In this document: one piece after another, positions 8,749 to 20,699 of the stretch | How positions within the stretch are numbered: position 1 is the first letter of the stretch | How the letters are laid out: each line of letters starts with the position of its first letter | Origin: Cutibacterium porci | Lineage (GTDB): Bacteria > Actinomycetota > Actinomycetes > Propionibacteriales > Propionibacteriaceae | Reading direction: 5' to 3' | NCBI RefSeq assembly: GCF_009696315.1 | Contig: NZ_VUMG01000002.1 | Location: 1-64,000, forward strand | Length of the DNA stretch: 64,000 nucleotides | The notes under the pieces: model-generated | Database searches by the model: none | Seen by the model: only the letters and a program-made list of their open reading frames with translations | What the model was told of the DNA's origin: nothing | Program-made: the position numbers and the translations under genes

Positions 8749-10452
8749 GTGTCTACCCCCAAACGAATCAGTTCAGCCCTCATTATGGGCTTGTGCGCCT
8801 CGATGGCCATGAGCGGGTGTGCAGGAGGATCTGGTGAAGGTTCTGGCCCTGCAGCTGGTAAGGCTAATCAGGACTTAACGAAGCTGGTCTCTATCAACAA
8901 GCAAGATGCCAGTAACTTGGAGCAGGGCGGCACGCTTCGCACCTTCGTGGGCAGTTTCGGCCCGAATTTCAATACTTGGGCAAATGCCGGCAACTCGTCT
9001 GATACGACAGTCGTCCTGCGGGCTATCAACCAGGCTGGTTGCTTCACGATGACGGCTGACGGCAAATACAACCTCGACAAGGACTTCTGCACTGAGGCTG
9101 AGACAACCACCGAGAATGGAAAGCAGCTGGTTAAATTTACCTTCAACCCGAAGGCTAAGTTTAATGACGGCACCCCGCTTGACGTCAATACCGTCAAGAA
9201 TATGTTTAATGTGCTGTCGGGGAAAAATAAAGCTTATGATCTTGTTGAGACGAAACCATGGGATACCGTCGAGAAGGTCGATGCCGGATCAGATTCTCGA
9301 CATGTCATTATTACGATGAGACAGAAATATGCGGCGTGGCAGGATCTTATCGGGGGTTTCTTTCATCCGAAAATCAACACTCCGGATATCTTCAACAAGG
9401 GATTCGTTAACCAGATTCATCCTGAATGGTACGCTGGCCCCTTTACTGTAGGTAAGTTCGACGCGGCCAATAAGACTATCGTCGAGGTTCCGAACCCGCG
9501 CTGGTGGGGAAAGAAGCCTCACCTCGATCAGATTGTTATCCGCCAGATCGACTCGCAGGCGTCCCTATCGGCGTACAAGAACGGCGAGATCAACATCGTG
9601 GGTGCTAGTACCCCGAGTCGCTATAAGCAAGCTTCTACGGTTCCTAATAATGAATTCCGGCGAGGGCAGCAGGCGGGTGTTTTTGGATATGTACTTAATA
9701 CCAAGGCTGATGGTCTGACTGACGTCAATGTCCGCAAGGCGATATATGAAGCTACTGATCGCTCGAAGCTGGCAGCTACCCGCTTTCAGGGGCTGAATTG
9801 GTCCGAGTCGGTTCCCGGTTCGTGGATGAGTTTACCCATCCAGCTTCAGTATAAGGATAATGTTCCGGTTAAATATGACACTAAGGCTTCCGAAAAAACC
9901 ATGACTGACGCCGGTTATAAGAAAAACAGCGACGGCATGTGGGTGAAGAATGGGAAGAAAGTTTCCTTCTCGTTGACTAATTTTGGCGATGACCCTCAGA
10001 TTAATGCTATCGTGCAACGTTACCAGAAGCAACTCACCGATGCTGGATTCGATGCCAAAATAGACCAGCGTGGCGAACAAGATTTTAACGTCACCATGGA
10101 AAAGAAGGACTTCGGTATCGTTTCTATGGGATACTCTATTGGAAACGTTCTTTCAGACCAGCCGTCGCAGTACTTCACATCGGATGCTGGCAACATGACT
10201 GGTTGCAGCCCTAAGGGCTTCGATAAGAAGGCCGATGACGTCACCCACATCATTGACGATAAGAAGCGCGATGCGGCTGTCAATGCACTGGAAACTGAAT
10301 GGCAGAAGTCCTGCTATGCCATGATCCCGGTATGGAACGGTCCTAGCATCAGCGCCGTCAACAAATATCTGGCCAATTATGGTCCGTCAATGTTCCAGTC
10401 AATTGACTGGTCTATGGTCGGTTGGATGAAGGGTCACAAAGACGGGAAGTGA
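8749..10452 (+). CDS. Peptide ABC transporter substrate-binding lipoprotein
   Basis: A family-5 extracellular solute-binding protein of about 567 residues (SBP_bac_5). It has a lipoprotein signal ending AMSGC, so it is probably lipid-anchored outside the membrane. Typical motifs are FNPKAKFNDGTPLDVNTVKN and VRKAIYEATDRSKL. I place the start at GTG 8749, one base after the previous stop and eight bases after AAGGAAGG; a GTG at 8740 is in frame but too close to that site. Ligand specificity (dipeptide, oligopeptide or other) cannot be read. It is the last gene of the operon and is followed by a strong terminator. Confidence 0.92.
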   Translation: MSTPKRISSALIMGLCASMAMSGCAGGSGEGSGPAAGKANQDLTKLVSINKQDASNLEQGGTLRTFVGSFGPNFNTWANAGNSSDTTVVLRAINQAGCFTMTADGKYNLDKDFCTEAETTTENGKQLVKFTFNPKAKFNDGTPLDVNTVKNMFNVLSGKNKAYDLVETKPWDTVEKVDAGSDSRHVIITMRQKYAAWQDLIGGFFHPKINTPDIFNKGFVNQIHPEWYAGPFTVGKFDAANKTIVEVPNPRWWGKKPHLDQIVIRQIDSQASLSAYKNGEINIVGASTPSRYKQASTVPNNEFRRGQQAGVFGYVLNTKADGLTDVNVRKAIYEATDRSKLAATRFQGLNWSESVPGSWMSLPIQLQYKDNVPVKYDTKASEKTMTDAGYKKNSDGMWVKNGKKVSFSLTNFGDDPQINAIVQRYQKQLTDAGFDAKIDQRGEQDFNVTMEKKDFGIVSMGYSIGNVLSDQPSQYFTSDAGNMTGCSPKGFDKKADDVTHIIDDKKRDAAVNALETEWQKSCYAMIPVWNGPSISAVNKYLANYGPSMFQSIDWSMVGWMKGHKDGK

Positions 10453-10489
10453 GGTCATCGTTCCTGATCCCACAGAAATAACCGATTGT

Positions 10490-10517
10490 GAGGGCGGCTC
10501 GACAACGGGCCGCCCTC
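10490..10517 (+). terminator. Terminator after the peptide-transport operon
   Basis: A perfect 9-bp stem GAGGGCGGC (10490-10498) / GCCGCCCTC (10509-10517) with a 10-base loop. No T-run follows, as is common in GC-rich actinobacteria. Confidence 0.7.
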
Positions 10518-10591
10518 GCTACGCCTGTCGTCGTAGCGGATGATGGCGTCGTCGCTGGAGGCACCGGGTATGGACGTGGCAATCTGTCCTC

Positions 10592-11329
10592 GTGAGACTC
10601 GACCAGGCCCTTGTCGAAGCCGGACTGACACGTTCGCGCACTCTCGCCGCCCGGTTAGTTCATGAAGGCCGAGTGACGGTTAATGGGATAGTCGCCACGA
10701 AACCGGCGATGAAAGTGAAGGCCACCGACGCGCTGGTCGCCGAGGAAGAGGTGTGGGTCTGTCGCGCTGCGTACAAACTTATTGGTGCCTTGGATACGCT
10801 CGGCGTCAGCGTGCCGCCAACGGTGCTTGATGCCGGGGCATCCACCGGGGGTTTCACACAAGTTGTGCTGTCGCGCGGTGCCGAACGGGTTCATGCTGTT
10901 GACGTCGGTCACGGCCAGCTGTCGCCGGTATTGCGCGACGATCCTCGCGTCATTGTTCATGAAGGTTTGAATTTGCGCGACCTGCGGCCTGCCGATCTGG
11001 CAGTCGACGGCTTTATCGAGCCGGTGGACCTCGTTGTCGGAGACGTTTCGTTTATTTCCTTGACGATGATCCTGGAGCCTATGGCGTCCGTTGTCAGCCC
11101 AGACGGCGTCATGGTGCTACTGGTCAAACCTCAATTCGAGGTCGGGCGCGCAGCCGTGGGAGCGCACGGCGTAGTCACAGACCCCACATTGCGCTCTCAA
11201 GCTGTCGCAAGGGTGATAGCAGCGGCGAGAGATCTTGGGTGGCGTATGCGCGACGAATGTGACAGTCCGTTGCCCGGCCAGGACGGGAACATCGAACACT
11301 TCGTTGTGCTGGAACGTATGGATCGGTGA
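10592..11329 (+). CDS. tlyA: TlyA-family rRNA 2'-O-methyltransferase / hemolysin
   Basis: A 245-residue protein with an N-terminal S4 RNA-binding domain (residues 1-60, RLDQALVEAGLTRSRTLAARL) and an FtsJ/RrmJ-like methyltransferase domain (VLDAGASTGGFTQVVL is the SAM loop; LVVGDVSFISL follows). TlyA proteins methylate C1409 of 16S and C1920 of 23S rRNA, which affects capreomycin sensitivity in mycobacteria (family knowledge). GTG at 10592 has no ribosome site but has CAATCT six bases upstream, a possible leaderless -10. The tlyA-NAD kinase-recN order is conserved in actinobacteria. Confidence 0.92.
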   Translation: MRLDQALVEAGLTRSRTLAARLVHEGRVTVNGIVATKPAMKVKATDALVAEEEVWVCRAAYKLIGALDTLGVSVPPTVLDAGASTGGFTQVVLSRGAERVHAVDVGHGQLSPVLRDDPRVIVHEGLNLRDLRPADLAVDGFIEPVDLVVGDVSFISLTMILEPMASVVSPDGVMVLLVKPQFEVGRAAVGAHGVVTDPTLRSQAVARVIAAARDLGWRMRDECDSPLPGQDGNIEHFVVLERMDR

Positions 11330-11356
11330 CGAACGTCTGTGGAGGTTACCTGCCGC

Positions 11357-11371
11357 TACTGTGGTGTTGTG
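11357..11371 (+). promoter_or_regulatory. Leaderless promoter -10 of NAD kinase
   Basis: TACTGT (11357-11362) lies six bases before GTG 11369, so transcription would begin at or next to the start codon. It supports the shorter start. Confidence 0.45.
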
Positions 11372-12304
11372 AACGACACGAGGCCATCCAGATATGTTGT
11401 CGTCGTCACCCATGCCACGCGGGACGATGCCTTTGATGCGGCCGCCGAATTTATATCGGAAGTAGCAAGGCGAGACATCGGTTGTGCGGTTCCCGACGAT
11501 CAGATGGAGCTGATGACGGCCAAATTGCCAGGGATCAATCTTGAAGGTCTCGCAGAGTTCACCCACCAGGCAGAGGTCGTTGTCGTTTTTGGTGGCGATG
11601 GCACAATCTTGCGAGCTGCTGAATGGTCGTTGCCTCGCCATGTTCCCATGATCGGCGTCAACCTTGGCCACGTCGGTTTCCTGGCTGAGCTAGAGCGCTC
11701 TGACATGGCGGATCTGGTGAACAAGGTGTGCTCACGTGACTACACGGTCGAAGACCGGCTCGTGCTCAATATCGCCGTCACCGAGCATTCTGGACAACAT
11801 CGCTGGAGCTCCTTTGCCGTCAATGAGTTATCGCTGGAGAAAGCTGCACGACGGCGCATGCTCGACGTTCTTGCGTCTGTTGACGAGCTACCAGTGCAAC
11901 GCTGGAGTTGCGACGGAATCTTGGTCTCAACCCCCACCGGGTCAACGGCTTATGCGTTCTCGGCGGGAGGCCCGGTAATGTGGCCCGACTTGGATGCCAT
12001 GCTCATGGTGCCGTTGAGCGCCCACGCTCTATTCGCTCGCCCCCTGGTGATGAGCCCAGCTGCTCGAGTAGATCTCGACATCCAACCTGACGGTTCGGAA
12101 TCAGCGGTGTTGTGGTGCGATGGCCGCCGCTCGTGCACTGTGCGGCCGGGGGAGAGAATTACCGTCGTTCGTCATCCCGATCGGTTACGGATAGCTCGTC
12201 TGGCGGCGCAGCCCTTCACGTCGCGTCTAGTCAAGAAATTTGAGCTCCCAGTCAGTGGGTGGCGTCAAGGCCGTGACCGTTATCACCCAGAGGAGACGTC
12301 GTGA
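11369..12304 (+). CDS. nadK: NAD kinase
   Basis: A 311-residue ATP-NAD kinase that makes NADP. It shows the GGDGT motif (VVFGGDGTILRAAE), the NE-containing motif FAVNELSLEK, and the glycine-rich TPTGSTAYAFSAGGPVM that binds NAD. A GTG at 11339 gives a protein ten residues longer. I prefer GTG 11369 because the family usually begins a few residues before the first beta strand (YVVVVTH) and because TACTGT sits six bases upstream. The only Shine-Dalgarno-like GGAGGT (11341-11346) is too far from it and too late for 11339. It overlaps recN by four bases. Confidence 0.88.
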   Translation: MNDTRPSRYVVVVTHATRDDAFDAAAEFISEVARRDIGCAVPDDQMELMTAKLPGINLEGLAEFTHQAEVVVVFGGDGTILRAAEWSLPRHVPMIGVNLGHVGFLAELERSDMADLVNKVCSRDYTVEDRLVLNIAVTEHSGQHRWSSFAVNELSLEKAARRRMLDVLASVDELPVQRWSCDGILVSTPTGSTAYAFSAGGPVMWPDLDAMLMVPLSAHALFARPLVMSPAARVDLDIQPDGSESAVLWCDGRRSCTVRPGERITVVRHPDRLRIARLAAQPFTSRLVKKFELPVSGWRQGRDRYHPEETS

Positions 12305-13980
12305 TACGCAGTGTACGTATCCGTGGGCTCGGTGTCATTGATGAGACAGTCCTCGAACCGTCATCGGCACTTACTGCGGTCACTGGTGAAACTGGTGCCG
12401 GAAAAACGATGGTGGTCACCGGTATCGGGTTGTTGCTCGGCGACAAGGCCGATACAGGATTAGTTCGACATGGCTGCGATCGTGCTGTCGTTGAAGCGGT
12501 TCTCGACGCTTCTGCTGGCGATCGCATCGGTGAGCTTGGCGGGATAGTCGAGGACGGCGAGGTAATCTGCGCTCGACACATCACCACCCGTCGCTCCCGA
12601 GCGCTGCTGGGAGGGGCTCAAGTCACTGCTCGCCAGTTGGCTGACATTGTCGGTGAGCAGGTGACCATTCATGGCCAGTCTGAGCAGGTGCGGTTGGTTG
12701 ACGCGTCGCGTCAGCTCGACGTCATTGATCGTGCTGCGGCAGATGAACTGTCCGATCACCTGAATCGGCACGCACAATTGTGGTCGAAGTTTCGCGCTGC
12801 ATCCCACCTCCTGCGCCGCCTCAACGCCGATCGCGCCGGTGCTGAGATGGAACGGGAAGTGCTTACGCGCCGAGTTGGCGAGGTTGACGCTGTTGACCCC
12901 AAACCTCACGAGGACGACGACCTTATTGCTGAGATGGCGGGATTACAGGCTGCTCAGTCGATTCGAGAGTCCCTGAGACGCGCCGACACTCTGCTCAACG
13001 GTGTGGAGACGTCGACCGGCCCGCAGCCGGGAGCACTCGCACTGCTGGAACAGGCCGTGCACGAGTTGGACGGCACCGGAGACGCAGATCCCCAGGCTGC
13101 TGAGCTGGCCGAGCGTGTCCGTCAGATGTCGTACGACCTCACCGAGCTGGCGGCGTCAGTTGCGAGTCATGCCGCTCGGGCTGACGCTGATCCTCAGAGG
13201 CTTGAAGAGTTGGGAGGTCGGTTGGCGGCTATCCAACGATTGCTGAGGTCGCGGACTACCACTCTCCAAGACCTGCTTGAGACCACTGCCGCAGACCGAC
13301 GGCGACTTGCCGAAATTGACCCTGCCGCGACGGATCTTGAGTCTTTGGGGAGGCAGGTTGAACAGCTGCGATCCGAGTTGAGGCAATCTGCCGATCACAT
13401 CAGTGCAGTGCGCCGCCGGACAGCCGTTCGCCTCGCTGCTGAGGTGCGCCCTGAGTTGGCTGCGTTAGCGATGCCACATGCCCGATTGGAGTTTCGCGTT
13501 GAGCCTGCTCCGATGGGTCCACGCGGTGCTGACTCGGTGACGATCATGTTGGCGGCGAACCCTGGCGCTGATCCGGCCCCGTTAGCCAAGGCAGCCTCGG
13601 GCGGCGAATTGTCGCGGGTGAGACTCGCTTTAGAGGTTGTCGCGGCTCAGACTCAGACACCGCAAACCTTTGTCTTCGATGAAATTGATTCAGGCGTCGG
13701 AGGCGCAGTTGGCATAGAGATTGGACGACGGTTGCGTCAGTTAGCAAGGCGTCATCAGGTCATTGTCGTCACTCACCTGGCCCAGGTAGCTGCCTTCGCG
13801 GACACGCATGTCGTCATTACGAAGGCTTCCGACGGGGCCGTCACTAGCTCGGGGCTGCGTGAGGTTACTGGATCGGATCGGGAAATCGAATTGTCTCGGA
13901 TGATGAGCGGCATGGTGGATTCAGAATCCGGGCTTGAACATGCTCACGACCTGCTACGCGAGGCGGGCCAGATTAAGTAA
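12301..13980 (+). CDS. recN: DNA repair ATPase RecN
   Basis: A 559-residue SMC-like protein for double-strand break repair. Walker A is GETGAGKT (29-36), a central coiled-coil region spans about 150-370, the ABC signature is ASGGELSR, and Walker B is FVFDEIDSGVGG. Length matches the family (550-590). It starts with GTG within the stop of the NAD kinase gene. The genes often found next in other actinobacteria (steA, mctB) are absent; a 255-base gap leads to pyrG. Confidence 0.94.
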   Translation: MIRSVRIRGLGVIDETVLEPSSALTAVTGETGAGKTMVVTGIGLLLGDKADTGLVRHGCDRAVVEAVLDASAGDRIGELGGIVEDGEVICARHITTRRSRALLGGAQVTARQLADIVGEQVTIHGQSEQVRLVDASRQLDVIDRAAADELSDHLNRHAQLWSKFRAASHLLRRLNADRAGAEMEREVLTRRVGEVDAVDPKPHEDDDLIAEMAGLQAAQSIRESLRRADTLLNGVETSTGPQPGALALLEQAVHELDGTGDADPQAAELAERVRQMSYDLTELAASVASHAARADADPQRLEELGGRLAAIQRLLRSRTTTLQDLLETTAADRRRLAEIDPAATDLESLGRQVEQLRSELRQSADHISAVRRRTAVRLAAEVRPELAALAMPHARLEFRVEPAPMGPRGADSVTIMLAANPGADPAPLAKAASGGELSRVRLALEVVAAQTQTPQTFVFDEIDSGVGGAVGIEIGRRLRQLARRHQVIVVTHLAQVAAFADTHVVITKASDGAVTSSGLREVTGSDREIELSRMMSGMVDSESGLEHAHDLLREAGQIK

Positions 13981-16576
<2,596 letters not shown>

Positions 16577-16580
<4 letters not shown>

Positions 16581-17497
16581 CGTTGTCTGTTAGTGGTGAA
16601 GTCGAGGATTATTTGCGTCACCTCGTGGTGGAACGAGGGCTTTCTGATAACACGGTGCAGGCATACCGACGTGATTTGCGGCGCTACCAAGAGTTTCTCA
16701 GTTCCCGGGGAATCGCATCGTTAGCCGAGGTGACCCGTATCGACGTTGAGGAATTCCGGCGCTCTCTGGATCAGATCGGCCTCGCCCCGGCATCTGTGAC
16801 GCGTTGCATCGTTGCGGTACGAAATATGCACCGTTTCGCGGTGGAATCCGATCAAGCCCACAGCGACGTCACCGCCGGGGTCTCGCCAGGAACACCGTCC
16901 CGTCGCCTTCCTAAGGCGTTGACGATGGACCAAGTTGAAGCGCTCCTTTCGGCACCCGATACGAGCACTGTGGAGGGGCTCCGTGACGCTGCACTTCTGG
17001 AATTGCTTTACGGCACAGGGGCGCGAGTTTCGGAGGTCTGTGCCCTCGACGTTGACGACATCCGTCCGGTGCTAGATACCCCGGATCTTGGTCTGAGACT
17101 CATCGGTAAGGGGGACAAAGAGCGGATCGTTCCGATAGGTAGCTACGCGATTAAGGCTGTTGATGCCTGGCTGGTACGAGGCCGCCCGGTATGGGCCCAG
17201 TCGGGCAACGGGGACCATGCTCTGCTGCTTAATACCCGCGGTCGACGGCTGTCGAGACAGTCAGCGTGGGCAATCATCCGCCGTGCTGGTGAGGCTGCCG
17301 GGCTTGACGTCGACCACTTGTCTCCGCACAGTCTTCGGCACTCTTACGCCACTCACCTCTTGGATGGCGGTGCCGATGTCCGCGTTGTGCAGGAGTTGCT
17401 GGGACATTCATCGGTGACGACGACGCAGATTTACACGCTAGTGACGGCAGACCACCTGAGAGAGGTCTACCGCTCGTCGCACCCTCGTGCCGTCTAA
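16577..17497 (+). CDS. xerD: Site-specific tyrosine recombinase XerD
   Basis: A 306-residue recombinase resolving chromosome dimers at dif with XerC and FtsK (ftsK is at 45.9 kb). Catalytic residues: Arg in GTGARVSEVCAL, Lys in GKGDKERIV, HSLRHSYATHLL, GHSSVTTTQIY with the Tyr nucleophile. GTG 16577 is chosen because it overlaps the Nudix stop and gives normal XerD length; an upstream frame would run 47 residues into the Nudix gene. Chromosomal context and length argue against a phage integrase. Confidence 0.92.
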
Positions 17498-17586
17498 GGT
17501 CGTGAGGGTGGGTGTAGTTGTCAGTTGTGCCCACTATCGTTAATGCGAGCGTAGTGCTGCCGTGACGTCGAGAGGAAGGTCACCAC

Positions 17587-18504
17587 GTGTCCGAGACAGA
17601 CCCCGAACCGTTGTTCCGTGTGCCCGGTCCGGGACGGGAGGCCGAAGAAGCTGCCGAGAACTCGATCGGTCCGACTGGACGCCCGCTTCCTGATCTTCCC
17701 GAGCCGATGCCAGTCCCTGATGGACCGAAACACGCCACCGTCATCTCGATGTGTAACCAGAAAGGTGGCGTTGGCAAGACGACGACAACGATCAATCTGG
17801 GAGCGGGACTCGCTGAGTACGGACGGCGGGTCTTGTTGGTGGACTTCGATCCGCAGGGCTCCCTCTCGGTGGGGTTAGGAATCAACCCCCACACTCTCGA
17901 AGAGTCGATTTACACTCTGCTGATGTCGCCACGAGACGACGTCCACGAGGTCATCCAGCCTACTGAAACTGAGGGCATGGATCTTTTACCGGCCAATATC
18001 GACCTGTCAGCGGCTGAGGTGCAGCTCGTCAGTGAGGTCGCCCGCGAGCAGACCCTTAAAAGGGTTATCGACCGAGTCCGCGGTGAATACGACATGATCC
18101 TCATTGATTGTGCGCCATCGTTAGGTCTGCTCACCATTAACGCACTGACCGCTTCCGATTACGTCATTATGCCGCTGGAATGTGAATTCTTTGCTTTGCG
18201 CGGTATTGCTTTGCTCACTGACACCATCGAGAAAGTTCAGGACCGCCTCAATCCCGATTTGAAGATTCTCGGCATCCTCGGAACCATGTTTGATCCGCGT
18301 ACCCTTCACGCACGGGAAGTCATGGAGCGCGTCGTTCAGGCTTTTGGTGACGCCGTATTCCATACCGTCATTAAGCGCACGATCAAGTTTCCCGAGACGA
18401 CCGTCGCCGGTGAGCCCATCACGAGCTATGCGTCCTCCTCCCCGGGGGCTCAGGCCTACCGTGACTTAGCTAAGGAGGTACTGGCCCGATGCCGCGCCGA
18501 GTGA
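17587..18504 (+). CDS. parA: ParA/Soj-family chromosome partitioning ATPase
   Basis: 305 residues with a ~50-residue Pro/Glu-rich leader, then the deviant Walker A CNQKGGVGKTTT (residues 57-67), DFDPQGSLSVGLG and the LIDCAPSLGLLTINAL motif. It resembles the second, non-origin ParA of actinobacteria, which normally lies before scpA-scpB-rluB. GTG 17587 follows GAGGAAGGT. Here the next genes are a small unknown protein and rluB; scpA and scpB are not present. Confidence 0.9.
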   Translation: MSETDPEPLFRVPGPGREAEEAAENSIGPTGRPLPDLPEPMPVPDGPKHATVISMCNQKGGVGKTTTTINLGAGLAEYGRRVLLVDFDPQGSLSVGLGINPHTLEESIYTLLMSPRDDVHEVIQPTETEGMDLLPANIDLSAAEVQLVSEVAREQTLKRVIDRVRGEYDMILIDCAPSLGLLTINALTASDYVIMPLECEFFALRGIALLTDTIEKVQDRLNPDLKILGILGTMFDPRTLHAREVMERVVQAFGDAVFHTVIKRTIKFPETTVAGEPITSYASSSPGAQAYRDLAKEVLARCRAE

Positions 18505-18848
18505 GCTTGCCAGGGGCTAGTGAGCTCTTCCGTCCCACATCCGGTCATCACGAACCGGGTAAAGCTGTTCAACAGCCGGAGGCGCTCAAAACACGGAAGA
18601 CGTCTCAGGACGTCTCCTCCCGTGAGAATCGTGGCGGTAGTGGGCGAGTGCGCCACGATGAGAAGATTACGGTCTACGTCTCGACCGAAGAGCTCATTGC
18701 TCTGGAGACTGCGAGGCTGACCATGAAATCGCAGGGAATTAATGCTGACCGAGGCAGAATTGTGCGTGCCTCAGTGGCAATGGCCCTGGCCGACTTTGAG
18801 GACAACGGCGAGGACTCCGCTCTCGCCCGTCTCCTCGCGACTGACTGA
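18489..18848 (+). CDS. Small unknown protein between parA and rluB
   Basis: 119 residues, not recognised by name. Residues 1-55 are polar and probably disordered. Residues 57-119 (from HDEKITVYVSTEELIALE to ARLLATD) look like a compact helical module opening with a short beta strand, reminiscent of ribbon-helix-helix or ParB-like partner proteins. ATG 18489 lies ten bases after AGGAGG and overlaps parA by 16 bases, so it is co-translated. It occupies the place of scpA/scpB. A role as ParA's DNA-binding partner is a guess from position. Confidence 0.7.
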   Translation: MPRRVSLPGASELFRPTSGHHEPGKAVQQPEALKTRKTSQDVSSRENRGGSGRVRHDEKITVYVSTEELIALETARLTMKSQGINADRGRIVRASVAMALADFEDNGEDSALARLLATD

Positions 18849-18868
18849 ATACGTTAAGGACAGAAAAT

Positions 18869-19606
18869 ATGAGCGATGAGCAAGGCATCCGGCTGCAGAA
18901 GGTGCTAGCCCAGGCAGGTCTGGCATCCCGCCGTGCCGCTGAAGAGATGATCGCAGCCGGAAGGGTTGAAGTCAATGGCGAACTCATCGTTGAGCAGGGA
19001 CGGCGCGTCGACCCTGAGCACGATGAGATCCGTGTTGATGGCTCCCGCATCCCGACGGCGCGGCGTCACGTCTACTATGTCCTCAACAAGCCGCAGGGTG
19101 TCGTCTCTACTATGGATGATCCTGAAGGCCGTCCATGCTTGTCTGACCTTGAAGGAGTGCCACGCGGCATCCGGTTGTTTCACGTCGGTCGTCTCGACAC
19201 TGAGACCTCGGGCCTGATTTTGCTGACCAATGACGGTGAATTCGCTAACCGAATGACCCATCCGTCTTACAAAGTAGTCAAAACCTACCTGGCCGATGTT
19301 GAGGGTCGCGTCGATGACAAAGTCATCCGTCGCCTTTCGAAAGGGCTGAGTCTCGAGGACGGTCCTGTCAAACCTGACGCCGTGCGCTTGGTCCAGGCTG
19401 GTGACGAGCACTCCCTGGTTGAGGTGAGCCTTCATGAGGGTCGTAACCGGATTGTGCGTCGCATGATGGATTCGGTCGCTCACCCAGTGCGTCGGCTGTC
19501 TCGCATCGCAATAGGGCCGGTGAGACTCAAACGGTTGGGCCGCGGAGATATGCGTGAACTTACCCGCGACGAGTTGGGCCAGCTTCTCGACCTGGTGGAA
19601 TTGTGA
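18869..19606 (+). CDS. rluB: 23S rRNA pseudouridine synthase, RluB family
   Basis: 245 residues: S4 domain (4-60, RLQKVLAQAGLASRRAAEEMI), then the RsuA/RluB catalytic domain with GRLDTETSGLILLTNDGE, whose Asp is the nucleophile, and a final EGRNRIVRRM segment. It makes pseudouridine in 23S rRNA helix 89. ATG follows AAGGA at 18856. The parA-rluB order is conserved in actinobacteria. Confidence 0.93.
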   Translation: MSDEQGIRLQKVLAQAGLASRRAAEEMIAAGRVEVNGELIVEQGRRVDPEHDEIRVDGSRIPTARRHVYYVLNKPQGVVSTMDDPEGRPCLSDLEGVPRGIRLFHVGRLDTETSGLILLTNDGEFANRMTHPSYKVVKTYLADVEGRVDDKVIRRLSKGLSLEDGPVKPDAVRLVQAGDEHSLVEVSLHEGRNRIVRRMMDSVAHPVRRLSRIAIGPVRLKRLGRGDMRELTRDELGQLLDLVEL

Positions 19607-19644
19607 TCGCGTATGGCTGGAATTGTCTTGAAGTACCTCTCAGG

Positions 19645-19660
19645 TAGTGTCAAGCAGGTG
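19645..19660 (+). promoter_or_regulatory. Leaderless promoter of the FKBP lipoprotein
   Basis: TTGTCT (19623-19628), 16 bases, TAGTGT (19645-19650), seven bases, GTG 19658. Both hexamers and spacing are acceptable. Confidence 0.5.
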
Positions 19661-20692
19661 AGTTCGAACAATAATCGCTCGGTCAGCGCTGTGGCACTTG
19701 CCGCCGTTCTGTGTGTGTCATCATTGGCCCTCGCCTCCTGCAGTAAGTCGTCGTCAGAGCCGAAGCCATCCGCGAGTGCCTCCAGCGTCAGTGCTCCGGT
19801 CTCGACACCTGCTAGTGCAGCATCGTCGGCTTCCCCAACTAAGAAGCCGACAATGGTCACAAGTCTTGATCAGCTGAAGGTGTCTGGCGCGAACGGCAAA
19901 GCACCGACGGTTGAAGGCCCTTGGCCGCTGGCCATCGCTAAGACTGAATCCAAGGTCCTCAAAGCGGGTCATGGCGACACCGTCGATAAGAATTCCACCG
20001 TCAAGGTGAATTATGTTGGGGTTAATGGTCGTACCGGTAAGGTGTTTGATTCGTCATACCAGCGCGGTGCTACTGCTGACTTCCCATTGTCTCAGGTGGT
20101 TCCGGGGTTCTCTAAGGGGCTTGTTGGAAAGCACCAGGGAGACCAAGTACTCATTATGATGCCCGGATCTGACGCCTACGACTCCCAAGGTGGTGCTTCA
20201 GCGGCGGGCATTATGAAGGGTGATTCCCTCGTCTTCGTCGTTGACATCGTTGGCGTTCCGTTGCCGACGGCGAAAGGGGAGTCTGTCAAGCCGGCGTCTG
20301 GTTTGCCTGCTGTGAAGGATGACCATGGCGCTCCCGCCGTGACCATCGGCAAGGCCACCAAGCCGAATAAGCTCGTCGTTCAGCCCCTTATCAAGGGCAC
20401 GGGGCCTGCGGTTACTGATCACGACGCTATCGACGTCAAGTACCGTACCTACGCATGGTCTTCTGGGGAGCTCATTGAGGATGGCTACGCTGGTGAGCCG
20501 GTCGCTGGATCCATGAGCTCTGTCATTCCTGGCTGGAAGAAGGGATTAACTGGTCAGACCGTCGGTTCTCGAGTGATGCTTATTGTGCCACCTGCTGACG
20601 CCTACCCGAACGGCAGCACAAATCCGCCGGTGAAAAAGGGTGAGACGTTGGTCTACGTCATCGACATCCTGTCGGCGCAAAAGGAATCCTGA
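19658..20692 (+). CDS. Lipoprotein with two FKBP-type peptidyl-prolyl isomerase domains
   Basis: 344 residues. A lipoprotein signal ends LASC, then comes a Ser/Pro/Ala-rich linker and two FKBP domains (about 75-215 and 235-344). The first has VKVNYVG, VFDSSYQRG and VVPGFSKGLVG; the second, more divergent, has VKYRTYAW and VIPGWKKGLTG. The second lacks several aromatic pocket residues and may be a binding rather than catalytic unit. GTG 19658 is chosen over ATG 19613 because the signal peptide then starts properly and TAGTGT lies seven bases upstream. It probably folds secreted proteins outside the membrane. Confidence 0.85.
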   Translation: MSSNNNRSVSAVALAAVLCVSSLALASCSKSSSEPKPSASASSVSAPVSTPASAASSASPTKKPTMVTSLDQLKVSGANGKAPTVEGPWPLAIAKTESKVLKAGHGDTVDKNSTVKVNYVGVNGRTGKVFDSSYQRGATADFPLSQVVPGFSKGLVGKHQGDQVLIMMPGSDAYDSQGGASAAGIMKGDSLVFVVDIVGVPLPTAKGESVKPASGLPAVKDDHGAPAVTIGKATKPNKLVVQPLIKGTGPAVTDHDAIDVKYRTYAWSSGELIEDGYAGEPVAGSMSSVIPGWKKGLTGQTVGSRVMLIVPPADAYPNGSTNPPVKKGETLVYVIDILSAQKES

Positions 20693-20699
20693 TTGGCGA

